A stretch of DNA of 64,000 nt from Hyphomicrobiaceae bacterium (GTDB lineage: Bacteria; Pseudomonadota; Alphaproteobacteria; Rhizobiales; Hyphomicrobiaceae): assembly GCA_022844275.1 (NCBI GenBank), contig JALHMB010000008.1, forward strand, positions 186,001 through 250,000, read 5' to 3'. The notes under the pieces are model-generated. The model had not been told where the DNA came from. It was given only the letters and a program-made list of their open reading frames with translations, and made no database searches. Within the stretch, counting starts at the first letter, position 1; the number at the start of each line of letters is the position of its first letter. Shown here in pieces: positions 8,090-16,802 of the stretch. Position numbers and translations under genes: made by a program.

Positions 8090-8214
8090 CTTTCGAGCAA
8101 GCAGCCTGCACCGCCCGGGTGGTCCTTGCAGTGGGGGCGTCCTAAGAAACTTCAATCACGACGTGTTCGGGAGAACGTCAACCCAGAGGAGCTTCAAACG
8201 AGGGAGCTCTCACC

Positions 8215-9237
8215 ATGTCGGATCACAGCCTAGACCGCCGCAGATTTCTTGGTACCGCCGCTTCGGGCGCGATGCTCGCTGCGCTGCCGTTTCGATCGGC
8301 AATTGCAGCAAGCGAGAACGTCAAGATCGCCTACGGCAGCGACGGTTATACATGGTCGGTGCCGTACGTCGCCGATGGTATCGAGTCCTGGAAGAAGCAC
8401 GGCCTCAATCCCTCGATGGCAACTTTCCCTTCCGGCCGCGAGTCGCTCGAATCCGCTCTCACGAAGGACTCGGATTTCGGTACGACGACGGATTCGCCGT
8501 ATCTGTTTGCGGCGATGCGCGGCTTGAAGCCGGTCATCTTTGCGAACTATCAGCGCTACTCGAACGATATGAAGATCGTTGCGCGGACCGGCCGGGGTAT
8601 CAGCGGAAACGATCCTGCATCCCTCAAGGGCAAGCGCGTCGCAACGCGCATCGGCACCAGCGGTCACTACGCGCTCCATCGCTATCTCGAGATGGCGAAG
8701 CTCAAGAAGTCGGACGTGACGATCGTCAACATGACTCCCGGCGATGCGATCAACGCCATGGTGCGCGGTGACGTGGATGGTCTGTCCTGGACGAGCCGTG
8801 CGGCTTTCGTCGTCCAGAACGCGCTCAAGGAAGAAGCTTTCATCATGACCCAGGAGGGTTATTCCAAGTTCTTCGCCAGCCATCAGCTCATGTGCACGAA
8901 CGAGACTGTCGTGGCCGAGCGGCCGGGCATCCTGAAGGCGGGCGTCCAGGCGCTCATGGACGCCGAGGCCTTCATAGCGAAGGACAAGTCGTGGATGGAT
9001 ATCGTCGCCAAGCGCACGAAGACAACGCCTGACGCTGTCGCAAAGGAAACCGCGGATTTCGAATTCCAGCTTCGTTTCGATGACCGGTTCGTGCAGGATC
9101 TGATCGAAGCTGCAGAATGGGCGATCGACGAAAAGCTGGCCAAGCGTCCCGACGGGGATATGCGCAAACTCTTCGTTAGCACGATCTACACGAAAGCGCT
9201 CACCGAGATCGCGCCCGACCGCGTGAAGCTCAGCTAG
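8215..9237 (+). CDS. ABC transporter substrate-binding protein, SsuA/NMT1-like, Tat-exported
   Basis: Periplasmic binding protein of 340 residues. The N terminus has a twin-arginine signal (DRRRFLG at 7-13, then a hydrophobic stretch and a cleavage region near AIAAS, about residue 33), suggesting export in folded form. The mature part has the NMT1/SsuA pattern: VKIAYGSDGYTWSVPYVADGI, GRESLESALTKDSDFGTTTDSP, and LKGKRVATRIGTSGHYALHR, as in taurine, sulfonate and pyrimidine-precursor importers. It heads an operon with ATPase and permease behind operator O2, so its ligand is probably a pyrimidine or a related ring compound, by inference. A 234-nt leader with a perfect hairpin precedes it. Confidence 0.88.
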   Translation: MSDHSLDRRRFLGTAASGAMLAALPFRSAIAASENVKIAYGSDGYTWSVPYVADGIESWKKHGLNPSMATFPSGRESLESALTKDSDFGTTTDSPYLFAAMRGLKPVIFANYQRYSNDMKIVARTGRGISGNDPASLKGKRVATRIGTSGHYALHRYLEMAKLKKSDVTIVNMTPGDAINAMVRGDVDGLSWTSRAAFVVQNALKEEAFIMTQEGYSKFFASHQLMCTNETVVAERPGILKAGVQALMDAEAFIAKDKSWMDIVAKRTKTTPDAVAKETADFEFQLRFDDRFVQDLIEAAEWAIDEKLAKRPDGDMRKLFVSTIYTKALTEIAPDRVKLS

Positions 9238-9254
9238 GGTTGAGCCGAGCATCC

Positions 9255-10004
9255 ATGAGTGCCCTGATCGATATTCAGAACGTCTCGAAGATTTATGCGA
9301 GCGCAGACGACAGTACGGCATGGGCGCTACAGGACGTCTCGGTTCAGCTTCACAAAGGAGAGTTCGTGTGTGCCATAGGCCCCTCGGGCTGTGGCAAAAC
9401 AACTCTCCTCAATATCATCGGCGGCTTCACGCAACCGACAGAGGGCAAGGCATTGCAGGACGGTGAGCCGATCACCGCACCAGGCCCCGATCGCGGCGTC
9501 GTGTTCCAGGAGTACGCTCTCTTTTCCTGGTTGACGTCGCGCGAGAATATCGAGTTCAGCCTTCGCGTGAAGGGCGTACCCAAGAAGGAGCGCCGTGAGC
9601 GCGCCGAGCACTATCTCGATCTGATCGGGCTGCGGCGCGCGGCGGATCGCTATCCCGGCGAGCTGTCCGGCGGCATGCGTCAGCGCGTTGCCGTCGCACG
9701 CGCGCTCATCAATGAACCCGAAATACTGCTGATGGACGAGCCGTTCGCGGCCGTCGACGCCATGACGCGCGCGACGCTCCAGGAGGAACTGCTGCGCTTG
9801 TGGCAGACGCTCGGCCTCAGCATTCTCTTCATCACGCACAACATCGAAGAAGCTGCGTTTCTTGCGAGTCGCATCATTATCATGTCGCCGCATCCGGGAC
9901 GCATCAAGGATATCGTCAGCGTGGATCTGCCTTATCCGCGCGATCGCGGATCGCCGGAATTCGCTGCTGTATACGGGCGCGTGGATAGGGCATTCCACAC
10001 ATGA
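9255..10004 (+). CDS. ABC transporter ATP-binding protein (SsuB/TauB type)
   Basis: ATPase subunit of the importer, 249 residues from the ATG at 9255. Walker A is GPSGCGKTT (42-50), the Q-loop lies in VFQEYALFSW, the signature is LSGGMRQRV, Walker B is ILLMDEPFAAVD and the switch His is in ITHNIEEAAF. These closely follow nitrate/sulfonate/taurine-type ATPases. A TTG at 9240 is also in frame but sits directly on the end of the previous gene's stop and its AGGG. Its stop codon overlaps the start of the permease by 4 nt, so the two are translationally coupled. Confidence 0.92.
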   Translation: MSALIDIQNVSKIYASADDSTAWALQDVSVQLHKGEFVCAIGPSGCGKTTLLNIIGGFTQPTEGKALQDGEPITAPGPDRGVVFQEYALFSWLTSRENIEFSLRVKGVPKKERRERAEHYLDLIGLRRAADRYPGELSGGMRQRVAVARALINEPEILLMDEPFAAVDAMTRATLQEELLRLWQTLGLSILFITHNIEEAAFLASRIIIMSPHPGRIKDIVSVDLPYPRDRGSPEFAAVYGRVDRAFHT

Positions 10005-10888
10005 GCCAGTCACCCCAAAGCAACGGCGCGAGCGCGGATACAGCAGCTCAGTCTGAATCGCGTGACGCTCATCTGCGCGTCAGGGAAGAGCAGTTTCTGC
10101 GCGATCTGAAGGCCGATCGACGGCGCCAATCCATTCGCCAACTCTCCCTCAACATTCTTGGCATCGTCCTGTTTCTCGCGGCCTGGGAAGCGACGCCCCA
10201 CGTCATCCCCTGGATGAACCGCCTGCTGTTTCCGCCGCCTTCCGATGTCGTTGGGACATTGCGGGAGCTCATCGAATCCGGCGAGCTCATCGAGAACATC
10301 AGGGTCAGCCTCCTACGCGTGCTCAATGGCTTCATCATCGCGACCATTCTCGGCACGCTCGCCGGTTTGCTGACCGGGCGCCTTCAGCTTCTTCAGTTCC
10401 TGAGCGACCCCATTCTTCATGGCATGCGCTCCATTCCGGCCATTGCGCTCGTGCCTCTGTCGCTGCTGTGGTTCGGCATCGGCGAGCCGTCGAAAGTCGC
10501 GCTGATAGCCTGGGGAGCGTTCTTCCCGATCTGGCTCAACACCTACACCGGCGTGCGCGATGTGCCGCCCGTGCTTCTTCGCTCGGCGATGAGCCTTGGC
10601 GCGGGGCGCGTGCAGACGATGTTCCTCGTCATTCTTCCCGCGGCACTCCCCTTCATCCTGGTCGGCCTCAGGCAAGGGATCGGCATCGCGCTCATCGTGC
10701 TTGTAGCGGCTGAACTCGCCGGTGCCAGTTCGGGTATCGGCTACATGATCGCCACCTCACATCAGCTCTTCCGCGTGGACATCATGTTCATCGGGATCGC
10801 GACGCTCGGCTTCCTTGGCTATGTGGTCGATCGTCTGTTCACCCTGCTCCAGAGTTACCTGTTTCCCTGGTACTCCTCTGGAAAGTGA
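10001..10888 (+). CDS. ABC transporter permease (SsuC/TauC type)
   Basis: Inner-membrane permease of 295 residues with about six helices after a polar N-terminal tail of some 45 residues. The helices include LNILGIVLFLAAWEATP and FIIATILGTLAGLLTG; the EAA-type loop that docks to the ATPase is in AMSLGAGRVQTMFLVILPAALPFIL, the usual position and wording for this family. The start overlaps the ATPase stop (ATGA). Together with the two upstream genes it forms a complete importer under operator O2; by context it may carry a pyrimidine-related ring compound. Confidence 0.92.
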   Translation: MSQSPQSNGASADTAAQSESRDAHLRVREEQFLRDLKADRRRQSIRQLSLNILGIVLFLAAWEATPHVIPWMNRLLFPPPSDVVGTLRELIESGELIENIRVSLLRVLNGFIIATILGTLAGLLTGRLQLLQFLSDPILHGMRSIPAIALVPLSLLWFGIGEPSKVALIAWGAFFPIWLNTYTGVRDVPPVLLRSAMSLGAGRVQTMFLVILPAALPFILVGLRQGIGIALIVLVAAELAGASSGIGYMIATSHQLFRVDIMFIGIATLGFLGYVVDRLFTLLQSYLFPWYSSGK

Positions 10889-10912
10889 TCTCAACCGCGT
10901 GGGGGATGTCTA

Positions 10913-12595
10913 GTGCCGCTCGATGTGTATGGCAGCGCCGACTTCATCCTCACAGGCGGGCGCGTGCGGACTTTCGATCCTGACCACAGTGAGTGTGAAG
11001 CCATTGCGATCTCGGGAAACCGCATTCTCGCAATCGGCAGCGCCGCGGACATCCGCGGTCTAGCTGGCCCCCACACCGAATTGATCGATATTGCTGGCGC
11101 CACGGTCATCCCCGGTTTCAACGACACACACGCTCACTTGGATCGTGAAGGGCTGAAACTGCGCCGCCTTTCGCTTGCCGGCGCACGAAGTATCGCCGAG
11201 GTTCTCACACGTATCTCCACCGCTGCCGCGATGACACCCGCCGGACGCTGGATCGTGACCATGCCAGTTGGCGAGCCGCCATACTACTTCGGCGGCCCCG
11301 CCTATCTTGCCGAAGGAAGGATGCCCACGCGCGACGAGCTGGATCGCGCAGCCCCGGATAATCCGGTGTGCATCTCAGCGGCATTCGGCAACTGGGGAAA
11401 ACCGCCCTGCTTCACTGCGCTCAACACGGCGGCACTCCATCTCAACGGCATTGACCGTCATTCCAGTCCTGCCTGTGCGGGCGTCGAGATCATGAAGGAT
11501 GAGGCAGGCGAGCCGACGGGCGTGATCATCGAGCACAATCCGCGCCCCACGATCGACAATGACCTCCTCACGGCCGTACCGCGCTTCTCGTTCGAGGATC
11601 GTCGCGATTCGCTCGTCGATGCCATGCGGCTCTACAATGCAGTCGGCACGACGAGCATTTATGAAGGCCATGGCTTCGCGCCGCGCACCATCGCCGCATT
11701 TCGCGAGTTGTGGGAGAAGGGGAAGCTCACGACGCGCGTCGGCCTCGTAATGAGCCCGACGTGGAAGAGCATTGCGGAAGCCCGCGCTGAGATCGATGAC
11801 TGGAAAGCCACGGCCCAGGGGCGCGGCCTCGAAGATCCATGGTTCAAGATCTGCGGCCTGCATGTGGCATTCGGCGGTGATCCCAAGACGGCAGCGCTCT
11901 CCCGACGCTCTTTGCCCGATACTGGATGGGCCGGCTTTGTGGAGCAGGCGAATGACGAAGCGACCTTCCTCGAATACGCGATGCTTTGTGCGGAGTTCGA
12001 CATTCGCCTCAATACGATCGTCGCCGACAACTTGCATCGCGTCGTGCCGTTGCTTCAGAAGGTCGCCGCAAACTACGATCTCACGGGCCGCCGCTGGGTC
12101 ATCCAGCATATCGCGCGCTGCCGCGGCGAAGATCTCACTGCGCTCAAGCGGCTCGGCGTGCTCGTAACGACAATACCTGTCTACTATCTATGGAAGGGCG
12201 GCGCGGCTTATCTCTCTGACGCCGACGGCGGCGAAAGCGTCGTGCCGCATCGTGCGATGCTGGGCGCCGGTATTCCCGTCTCGTCGGGAACAGACAATAT
12301 TCCCTACGATCCGGCGTTCACGCTCTGGACGATGATGTGTCGCCAGGAACGCACGACCGGGCGCGTACTTGGTAGATCGCAATGCCTCACCGGTGAAGAC
12401 GCCCTGCGCCTGCTCACCGTGAACGGCGCCCATCTCACGTTCGATGAAAGCGACAAAGGACCACTGAGCCGCGGCTTTCTGGCGGATCTGACTGTGTTGG
12501 ATGGAGATCCGACCACGCTTGCTGCCGAGCACGTGCGGAAGCTGAAGTGCCTGCTGACAATGGTCGACGGAAAGATCGTCCATCGCGCGCTCTGA
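10913..12595 (+). CDS. Amidohydrolase family 3 (YtcJ-like) metal-dependent hydrolase
   Basis: A 560-residue amidohydrolase of the YtcJ-like group. It starts at GTG 10913 with GGGGGA about 6 nt upstream. The N-terminal beta domain leads to the metal motif GFNDTHAHLD, and VSSGTDNIPYDPAFTLW carries the Asp near the end of the barrel; WVIQHIARC supplies the usual metal histidine. The C-terminal DLTVLDGDPTTL is standard for the superfamily. Enzymes of this group cleave amide or N-acyl bonds, but specificities differ widely. It follows the ABC permease by 24 bp, hence likely the last gene of the O2 operon. Here it might cleave a ring-opened or ureido intermediate, by inference. Its stop is only 5 bp from that of the convergent amidohydrolase. 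Confidence 0.85.
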   Translation: MPLDVYGSADFILTGGRVRTFDPDHSECEAIAISGNRILAIGSAADIRGLAGPHTELIDIAGATVIPGFNDTHAHLDREGLKLRRLSLAGARSIAEVLTRISTAAAMTPAGRWIVTMPVGEPPYYFGGPAYLAEGRMPTRDELDRAAPDNPVCISAAFGNWGKPPCFTALNTAALHLNGIDRHSSPACAGVEIMKDEAGEPTGVIIEHNPRPTIDNDLLTAVPRFSFEDRRDSLVDAMRLYNAVGTTSIYEGHGFAPRTIAAFRELWEKGKLTTRVGLVMSPTWKSIAEARAEIDDWKATAQGRGLEDPWFKICGLHVAFGGDPKTAALSRRSLPDTGWAGFVEQANDEATFLEYAMLCAEFDIRLNTIVADNLHRVVPLLQKVAANYDLTGRRWVIQHIARCRGEDLTALKRLGVLVTTIPVYYLWKGGAAYLSDADGGESVVPHRAMLGAGIPVSSGTDNIPYDPAFTLWTMMCRQERTTGRVLGRSQCLTGEDALRLLTVNGAHLTFDESDKGPLSRGFLADLTVLDGDPTTLAAEHVRKLKCLLTMVDGKIVHRAL

Positions 12596-12600
12596 CCGGC

Positions 12601-14142
12601 TCAACTCCCAACTATGGGATAGGATGGCGGGTTCATTTGATCGGCTGTGCGGTTGAGCGGATCCCAATCCTGCAGCGACGCCCAGACACCATCGGCCATC
12701 TTCTGCGCCGATGCCCGGAGAGCGGACACATCGACGCCGGTGACTGCGCGATCCTGCATTCTCATTACACCATCGACCATCACGGAGCGAACATCGTCAG
12801 CCGTTCCGCACTCGATAAGGCTCCGGATTGGATCGCGGACGGGGCCGATTCTCAATCCCGTACCACCCTTGAGATCTATGAGGCTGATGTCCGCCTTGGA
12901 GCCGACACTTATGCGCCCGATGTCCTCCCGGCCGAGTGATTTCGCAGGACCGAGGGTTGCGGCATCGAACATCTCGGACGCGGTCGCAGAGTGGAGATCA
13001 CGCGCGAGCACCTTTCCAAAATAGGAAGCCGTACGCATCTGCATCATCATATCGCGCGGATAGGTGTCAGTTCCGAGGGCCATATTTACGCCGGCGGCAC
13101 GATATCGCTTCCAGTTGTCCAGGCTTCGTGCGCGGCGCACGAGATTGACGGGACAATGAGAGACCGTGCAGCCATGATGGCCGATCAAGCCGATGTCATT
13201 CCCGCCGGAGAAGTGCAGCGGCGCAGCCTCGCCGACAAAGTTGCAGTGACCGAGATTGAGCAGCGGCCCGAGATCCAGCAGGCCCTGTGCCGCGGCAAAG
13301 GCAATGGGCGTCATGCCTTCCCGCGTGACGATCTGATAGAATTCGTGGACATTGTAAGCCGTATGCATCGCGACGGGCACGCCGCTTTTGCGGGCGACGC
13401 CGAGGCACGCGCGAAGGAGTTCGCGACTGCATGTCTCGCTGAAGCGCGGCACGATCGCACCACGGATACGATCCTCGGCGGTCCCCGAGACCTGCTCCAG
13501 GAACGCAAGGCCAGCATCGAGCTCGGCAATACCAGCAGCCTCGTCCCAATTGAAGATCGGCCGGCCCGCAACATCACACGACCAGTGGCCGGACTCGCAG
13601 CCGGCAGCAAGATAAGCCCGCGCGCCAATGCGCTCGGTCGCGCGAGCAAGCGCCTGCTGCATGGGAAGTTTGGCGCCGAACTCCAGGAACGTCGTGATCC
13701 CGCTCTGCATCAGCTCGACAACAGTGAAATCCGCTTCGAGCTGCGCACGCTCCGCCGCAGACATGCCAGTGCGGCTATCCACATTAGGACCGCCAGAATG
13801 CATGGTACCGGGACGCGCGATGGCCACTTCGAGAAAGGGCTGTCCAAACAGGTCTGGACGGCCGCTGTCGGAGAAAAGGCGATGCAGTGCCCGGCTTCCC
13901 GCGTGAACGTGCACGTCAATAAAGCCGGGCGCTACGAGCATTCCGGTGCCGTCGATCGAATGTTCTACCGTCCCGTCATATGATCGGCCGACATGAACGA
14001 CGCGGCTTCCTTCGACCACCACTACGCCATCGGGAATGAGGACATGCCCGCGGCCATCGTAAGCCACCACCCAATCGCCGCGAAGCAATGTCGCCACTAT
14101 TTCCGCCCCTTTCGTCCAATCAATCGGCACAGAAGCCGACAT
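12601..14142 (-). CDS. TrzA/ATZ-type amidohydrolase (chlorohydrolase/deaminase family)
   Basis: Metal-dependent hydrolase of 513 residues from the ATG at 14142, related to guanine/cytosine/triazine deaminases. Visible features are the N-terminal LLRGDWVVAYDGRGHVLIPDGVVVVEG, the metal pair HVHAG, MHTAYNVHEF, LNLGHCNFVG, HHGCTVSHCPVN and the Asp in ALGTDTYPRDMMMQM. The order matches ATZ/TRZ hydrolases that remove amino or other groups from nitrogen rings. An upstream in-frame ATG at 14226 would add 28 residues that look like a signal peptide, but it lies inside operator O3, so the internal start is preferred. It is divergent from the URC1-like operon and shares O3 with it, suggesting a role in the same pathway, for example deaminating a pyrimidine. 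Confidence 0.85.
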   Translation of the reverse strand: MSASVPIDWTKGAEIVATLLRGDWVVAYDGRGHVLIPDGVVVVEGSRVVHVGRSYDGTVEHSIDGTGMLVAPGFIDVHVHAGSRALHRLFSDSGRPDLFGQPFLEVAIARPGTMHSGGPNVDSRTGMSAAERAQLEADFTVVELMQSGITTFLEFGAKLPMQQALARATERIGARAYLAAGCESGHWSCDVAGRPIFNWDEAAGIAELDAGLAFLEQVSGTAEDRIRGAIVPRFSETCSRELLRACLGVARKSGVPVAMHTAYNVHEFYQIVTREGMTPIAFAAAQGLLDLGPLLNLGHCNFVGEAAPLHFSGGNDIGLIGHHGCTVSHCPVNLVRRARSLDNWKRYRAAGVNMALGTDTYPRDMMMQMRTASYFGKVLARDLHSATASEMFDAATLGPAKSLGREDIGRISVGSKADISLIDLKGGTGLRIGPVRDPIRSLIECGTADDVRSVMVDGVMRMQDRAVTGVDVSALRASAQKMADGVWASLQDWDPLNRTADQMNPPSYPIVGS

Positions 14143-14218
14143 TGCCGAGGCTACACTACGATCCAACCAGCCCGTGAGACAGCCGATCGCTGTCCAGGCA
14201 ACTATTGCGGAACTGAAT

Positions 14219-14248
14219 TTGACCATTTGGTCAACTTTTGTCTATACT
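14219..14248 (+). promoter_or_regulatory. RutR-type operator O3 and overlapping promoter of the URC operon
   Basis: TTGACCATTTGGTCAA (14219-14234) is a perfect RutR-consensus palindrome. Its first six bases, TTGACC, make a -35 element, with TATACT at 14243-14248 as a good -10, spacer 18 nt. Repressor bound here would block polymerase directly. The site is shared with the divergent amidohydrolase at 14142 and lies 69 bp upstream of the URC1-like start. Confidence 0.88.
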
Positions 14249-14302
14249 TGAGTTCTCACAGAGCTGACTTTCGGTTCCCTCACCTCAACAGAGGAACACC
14301 CG

Positions 14303-15547
14303 ATGTCGCGGTCACGTCACATCGTACTGACATCGCACGCTCCACGTGGTCCGAATTGGCGCCCGCCAATCCAGTGGGGCGAACCTGATCCTCTCAAGCG
14401 CGGACCGATCATTGGTACGGTAACGAATCCGATGGCGCGCAACGCCATCGGCACGCATTCGGGAAGCTATTCCGTTTATTTGGCTGTGTCGGTCGCTATC
14501 GGGCGACTGGCCAATGGCCACGTGCCTGACCTGACCAACACGGCTCCCTTGCTTCCGATCGGCCCGTTTCCTCAGTGGAGCGATCCAGCCAGGATCGTCT
14601 CTCTGGATCCATGGGGCCATCTCGTCACCGAGGTCTTCAAGGATCAGATCGCGCAGGGCATCGATATACGCCCCACGATTGCGGTCACGCAGGCTCGTAT
14701 GAGTGTTCCAGAAGTACGCTCGGCGATTGAAGCAGGCCGGCTCCGGCCCGACGGTAAAATACTCCTCGCCAACGGCGACATACAGGCGACGAAAATCGCG
14801 ATTGATCCGGTCTGGCATTTGCCGGGCATCGCGAAGAGATTCGGTGTCGAAGAAGGACCGTTCCGTCACGCGCTCTTCCAGCAGACTGGCGGCATGTACC
14901 CCGAGCTGGTCACGCGCACCGACCTTGAAGTGTTTCTTCCGCCAATAGGCGGCACCACCGTCTACATCTTCGGAGATCTTCGGGATCTTGCAGACCGTTC
15001 CAAGCCGCTCGCTTGCCGTGTCCATGACGAATGCAATGGCTCTGACGTGTTCGGCTCGGATATCTGCACCTGCCGACCCTATCTCACGCATGGCATCGAG
15101 GTCTGTGTGAAAATGGCGCAAGAGGGCGGCAGCGGCCTTGTCGTGTACAATCGCAAGGAAGGGCGCGCACTCGGCGAAGTGACGAAATTCCTCGTCTATA
15201 ACGCGCGGAAGCGGCAGCTCGGCGGAGACACCGCGGCAAACTACTTCATCCGCACGGAGTGTGTTGCCGGCGTGCAGGACGCGCGCTTTCAGGAACTCAT
15301 GCCGGATGTCCTGAATTGGCTTGGCATCACGCGCATCGATCGCCTGGCATCCATGAGCAACATGAAGCACGACGCGCTGGTCGCGCATGGCATCGAGATC
15401 GTCGAGCGGATCGATATTCCGCCCGAGCTCATACCCGACGATGCGATGGTCGAGATCGAGGCGAAGAAGGCCGCAGGTTATTTCACGACTAAGGATGTCC
15501 TCGATGCCGAGGCTCTCATGGACGTCAAGGGACGCGATATTACGTGA
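14303..15547 (+). CDS. URC1-type GTP cyclohydrolase II homologue of uracil catabolism
   Basis: A 414-residue protein, twice the size of RibA, with the GTP cyclohydrolase II domain in its second half. Zinc ligands are C244, C255 and C257 (DECNGSDVFGSDICTC), with the same 11 and 2 spacing as RibA. RKEGRALGEVTKF corresponds to the RibA loop RQEGRGIGL, but GIGL is replaced by ALGE. The N-terminal half (GPIIGTVTNPMARNAIG) is not in RibA. The ribosome site AGAGGAA precedes the ATG at 14303. Next door are DUF1688 (URC4) and uracil phosphoribosyltransferase, the set known as URC1, URC4 and URC6 in yeast, so it probably opens the pyrimidine ring of a uracil nucleotide rather than making riboflavin. 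Controlled by O3. Confidence 0.88.
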   Translation: MSRSRHIVLTSHAPRGPNWRPPIQWGEPDPLKRGPIIGTVTNPMARNAIGTHSGSYSVYLAVSVAIGRLANGHVPDLTNTAPLLPIGPFPQWSDPARIVSLDPWGHLVTEVFKDQIAQGIDIRPTIAVTQARMSVPEVRSAIEAGRLRPDGKILLANGDIQATKIAIDPVWHLPGIAKRFGVEEGPFRHALFQQTGGMYPELVTRTDLEVFLPPIGGTTVYIFGDLRDLADRSKPLACRVHDECNGSDVFGSDICTCRPYLTHGIEVCVKMAQEGGSGLVVYNRKEGRALGEVTKFLVYNARKRQLGGDTAANYFIRTECVAGVQDARFQELMPDVLNWLGITRIDRLASMSNMKHDALVAHGIEIVERIDIPPELIPDDAMVEIEAKKAAGYFTTKDVLDAEALMDVKGRDIT

Positions 15548-16785
15548 GAACACATGCTGATCCCGCAGCAGCGCTGCTCACGCCGGAGGCTGTGCGCGAG
15601 CGGTGCGGAAAGGTCTTCGATCTTGCACTGTCCGGCCGGACAAAGCATTTCGATGTCGACCTTGCTCGGCTCGACGTCGCCGCCGGACTGGTCGTCTCGG
15701 AGATCCGTCGCAACTACCCAAGAGGCAATGTACCGTTGCACAGTCGGTGGCGGCACTTCGAGCTGAATGGTCGTGACCTGTGGGCCGAAATTCTGGCACA
15801 CCATCAACCAATGGCCCCGGACGCTCTCGCAAGAGCGCGCATAGATCTCGCCGTCATATCCGTTCTTCTGGATGCCGGAGCCGGTGCGGACTGGCACTAT
15901 AACGACGCACCAACCGAGCTGGCCATCGGTAGATCAGAGGGTCTTGCGCTCGCCAGCCTTCGTATGTTCGAAGCCGGCTTGCTGAGCAGTACGCCCAATG
16001 AAGACCCGCTCCGTGTCGATCAAGAGAAGCTCGAAAATCTGAAGCCCGAGGCCCTGGCGCACGCCTTCCAGGCGACACCTCAGAACGCTCTGCCCGGCAT
16101 CGATCTCCGCACGCGACTTCTCAATAACCTCGGGCGCGCGTTGGCCGCTGCTCCATCCGTATTCGCCGGCAACGGTTCTGTGCGACCGGGCCATATCTAC
16201 GACTATCTGAAATCGCGCTCGGATGCGGGTGGCACTGTTCCCGCGCGGCTCATCCTCATCACCCTGCTCGAGCACTTAGGAGCGGCGTGGCCCGGCGCGC
16301 GGCGTTTCGGCGATGTGGTGATCGCGGATGCAGGTGACTTCCCCCTGCTCGAGCTGGCGGGCGCTGCTGATGGCATCGTTCCGTTTCACAAGCTTTCGCA
16401 GTGGCTTTCGTATTCGCTGATCGAGCCACTTCAAGAAGCCGGCCTGACGATCAGCAATCTGGACGACCTGACAGGCCTCGCCGAATATCGGAATGGCGGG
16501 CTCTTCATCGACACACGCGTGCTCGTTCTCAAGGATCGGTCAGCACTCGATCGCGCCCACGATGCCACGAGTGAGCTCATCGTCGAGTGGCGCGCACTCA
16601 CTGTTGCGCTGCTGGATCGTCTCGCAGTCCGGGTGCGCGAAATGACGGGCACCGATGCGACTTCACTTCCACTCGGTGCCGTTCTTCAAGGTGGCACGTG
16701 GTCAGCAGGCCGCCGCATTGCTGCAGACCTGCGCCCTGGCGGTCCCCCGCCGCTGACCATTACCACCGACGGTACTCTCTTCTAG
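15544..16785 (+). CDS. URC4/urg3 family protein (DUF1688)
   Basis: A 413-residue DUF1688 protein, the usual size for the family. It begins at GTG 15544, overlapping the URC1-like stop by 4 nt. Typical stretches are [10 protein letters not shown] near the N terminus, [42 protein letters not shown], and near the end [16 protein letters not shown] and [12 protein letters not shown]. In Lachancea kluyveri URC4 is needed to use uracil as a nitrogen source and in Aspergillus its relative urg3 is uracil-regulated; the reaction is thought to follow the URC1 step, but I know of no firm active-site assignment. The strict order URC1-URC4-UPRT with overlaps argues for a dedicated pathway. Confidence 0.9.
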   Translation: MRTHADPAAALLTPEAVRERCGKVFDLALSGRTKHFDVDLARLDVAAGLVVSEIRRNYPRGNVPLHSRWRHFELNGRDLWAEILAHHQPMAPDALARARIDLAVISVLLDAGAGADWHYNDAPTELAIGRSEGLALASLRMFEAGLLSSTPNEDPLRVDQEKLENLKPEALAHAFQATPQNALPGIDLRTRLLNNLGRALAAAPSVFAGNGSVRPGHIYDYLKSRSDAGGTVPARLILITLLEHLGAAWPGARRFGDVVIADAGDFPLLELAGAADGIVPFHKLSQWLSYSLIEPLQEAGLTISNLDDLTGLAEYRNGGLFIDTRVLVLKDRSALDRAHDATSELIVEWRALTVALLDRLAVRVREMTGTDATSLPLGAVLQGGTWSAGRRIAADLRPGGPPPLTITTDGTLF

Positions 16786-16802
16786 TGATGGAGCAGAACT
16801 CT

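Noticed and set aside
12991-13983. A 330-codon plus-strand frame opposite the ATZ-type amidohydrolase
   Set aside because: The minus-strand frame has all metal-binding motifs; the antisense translation is rich in Arg, Ala and His with no domain pattern.
14303-15547. Calling the GTP cyclohydrolase II homologue ribA (riboflavin synthesis)
   Set aside because: It is about twice the size of RibA, differs in a catalytic loop, has no rib neighbours, and is joined to URC4 and UPRT genes under a pyrimidine operator.
14312-15553. A 413-codon open frame on the minus strand opposite the URC1-like gene
   Set aside because: It mirrors the plus-strand gene almost exactly, as happens in GC-rich genes with third-position bias, and its translation has no recognisable motif. 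The plus-strand frame has intact family motifs and a ribosome site.
16587-16802. An in-frame upstream extension of upp
   Set aside because: It lies inside the DUF1688 gene in another frame; UPRT homology starts near 16803.
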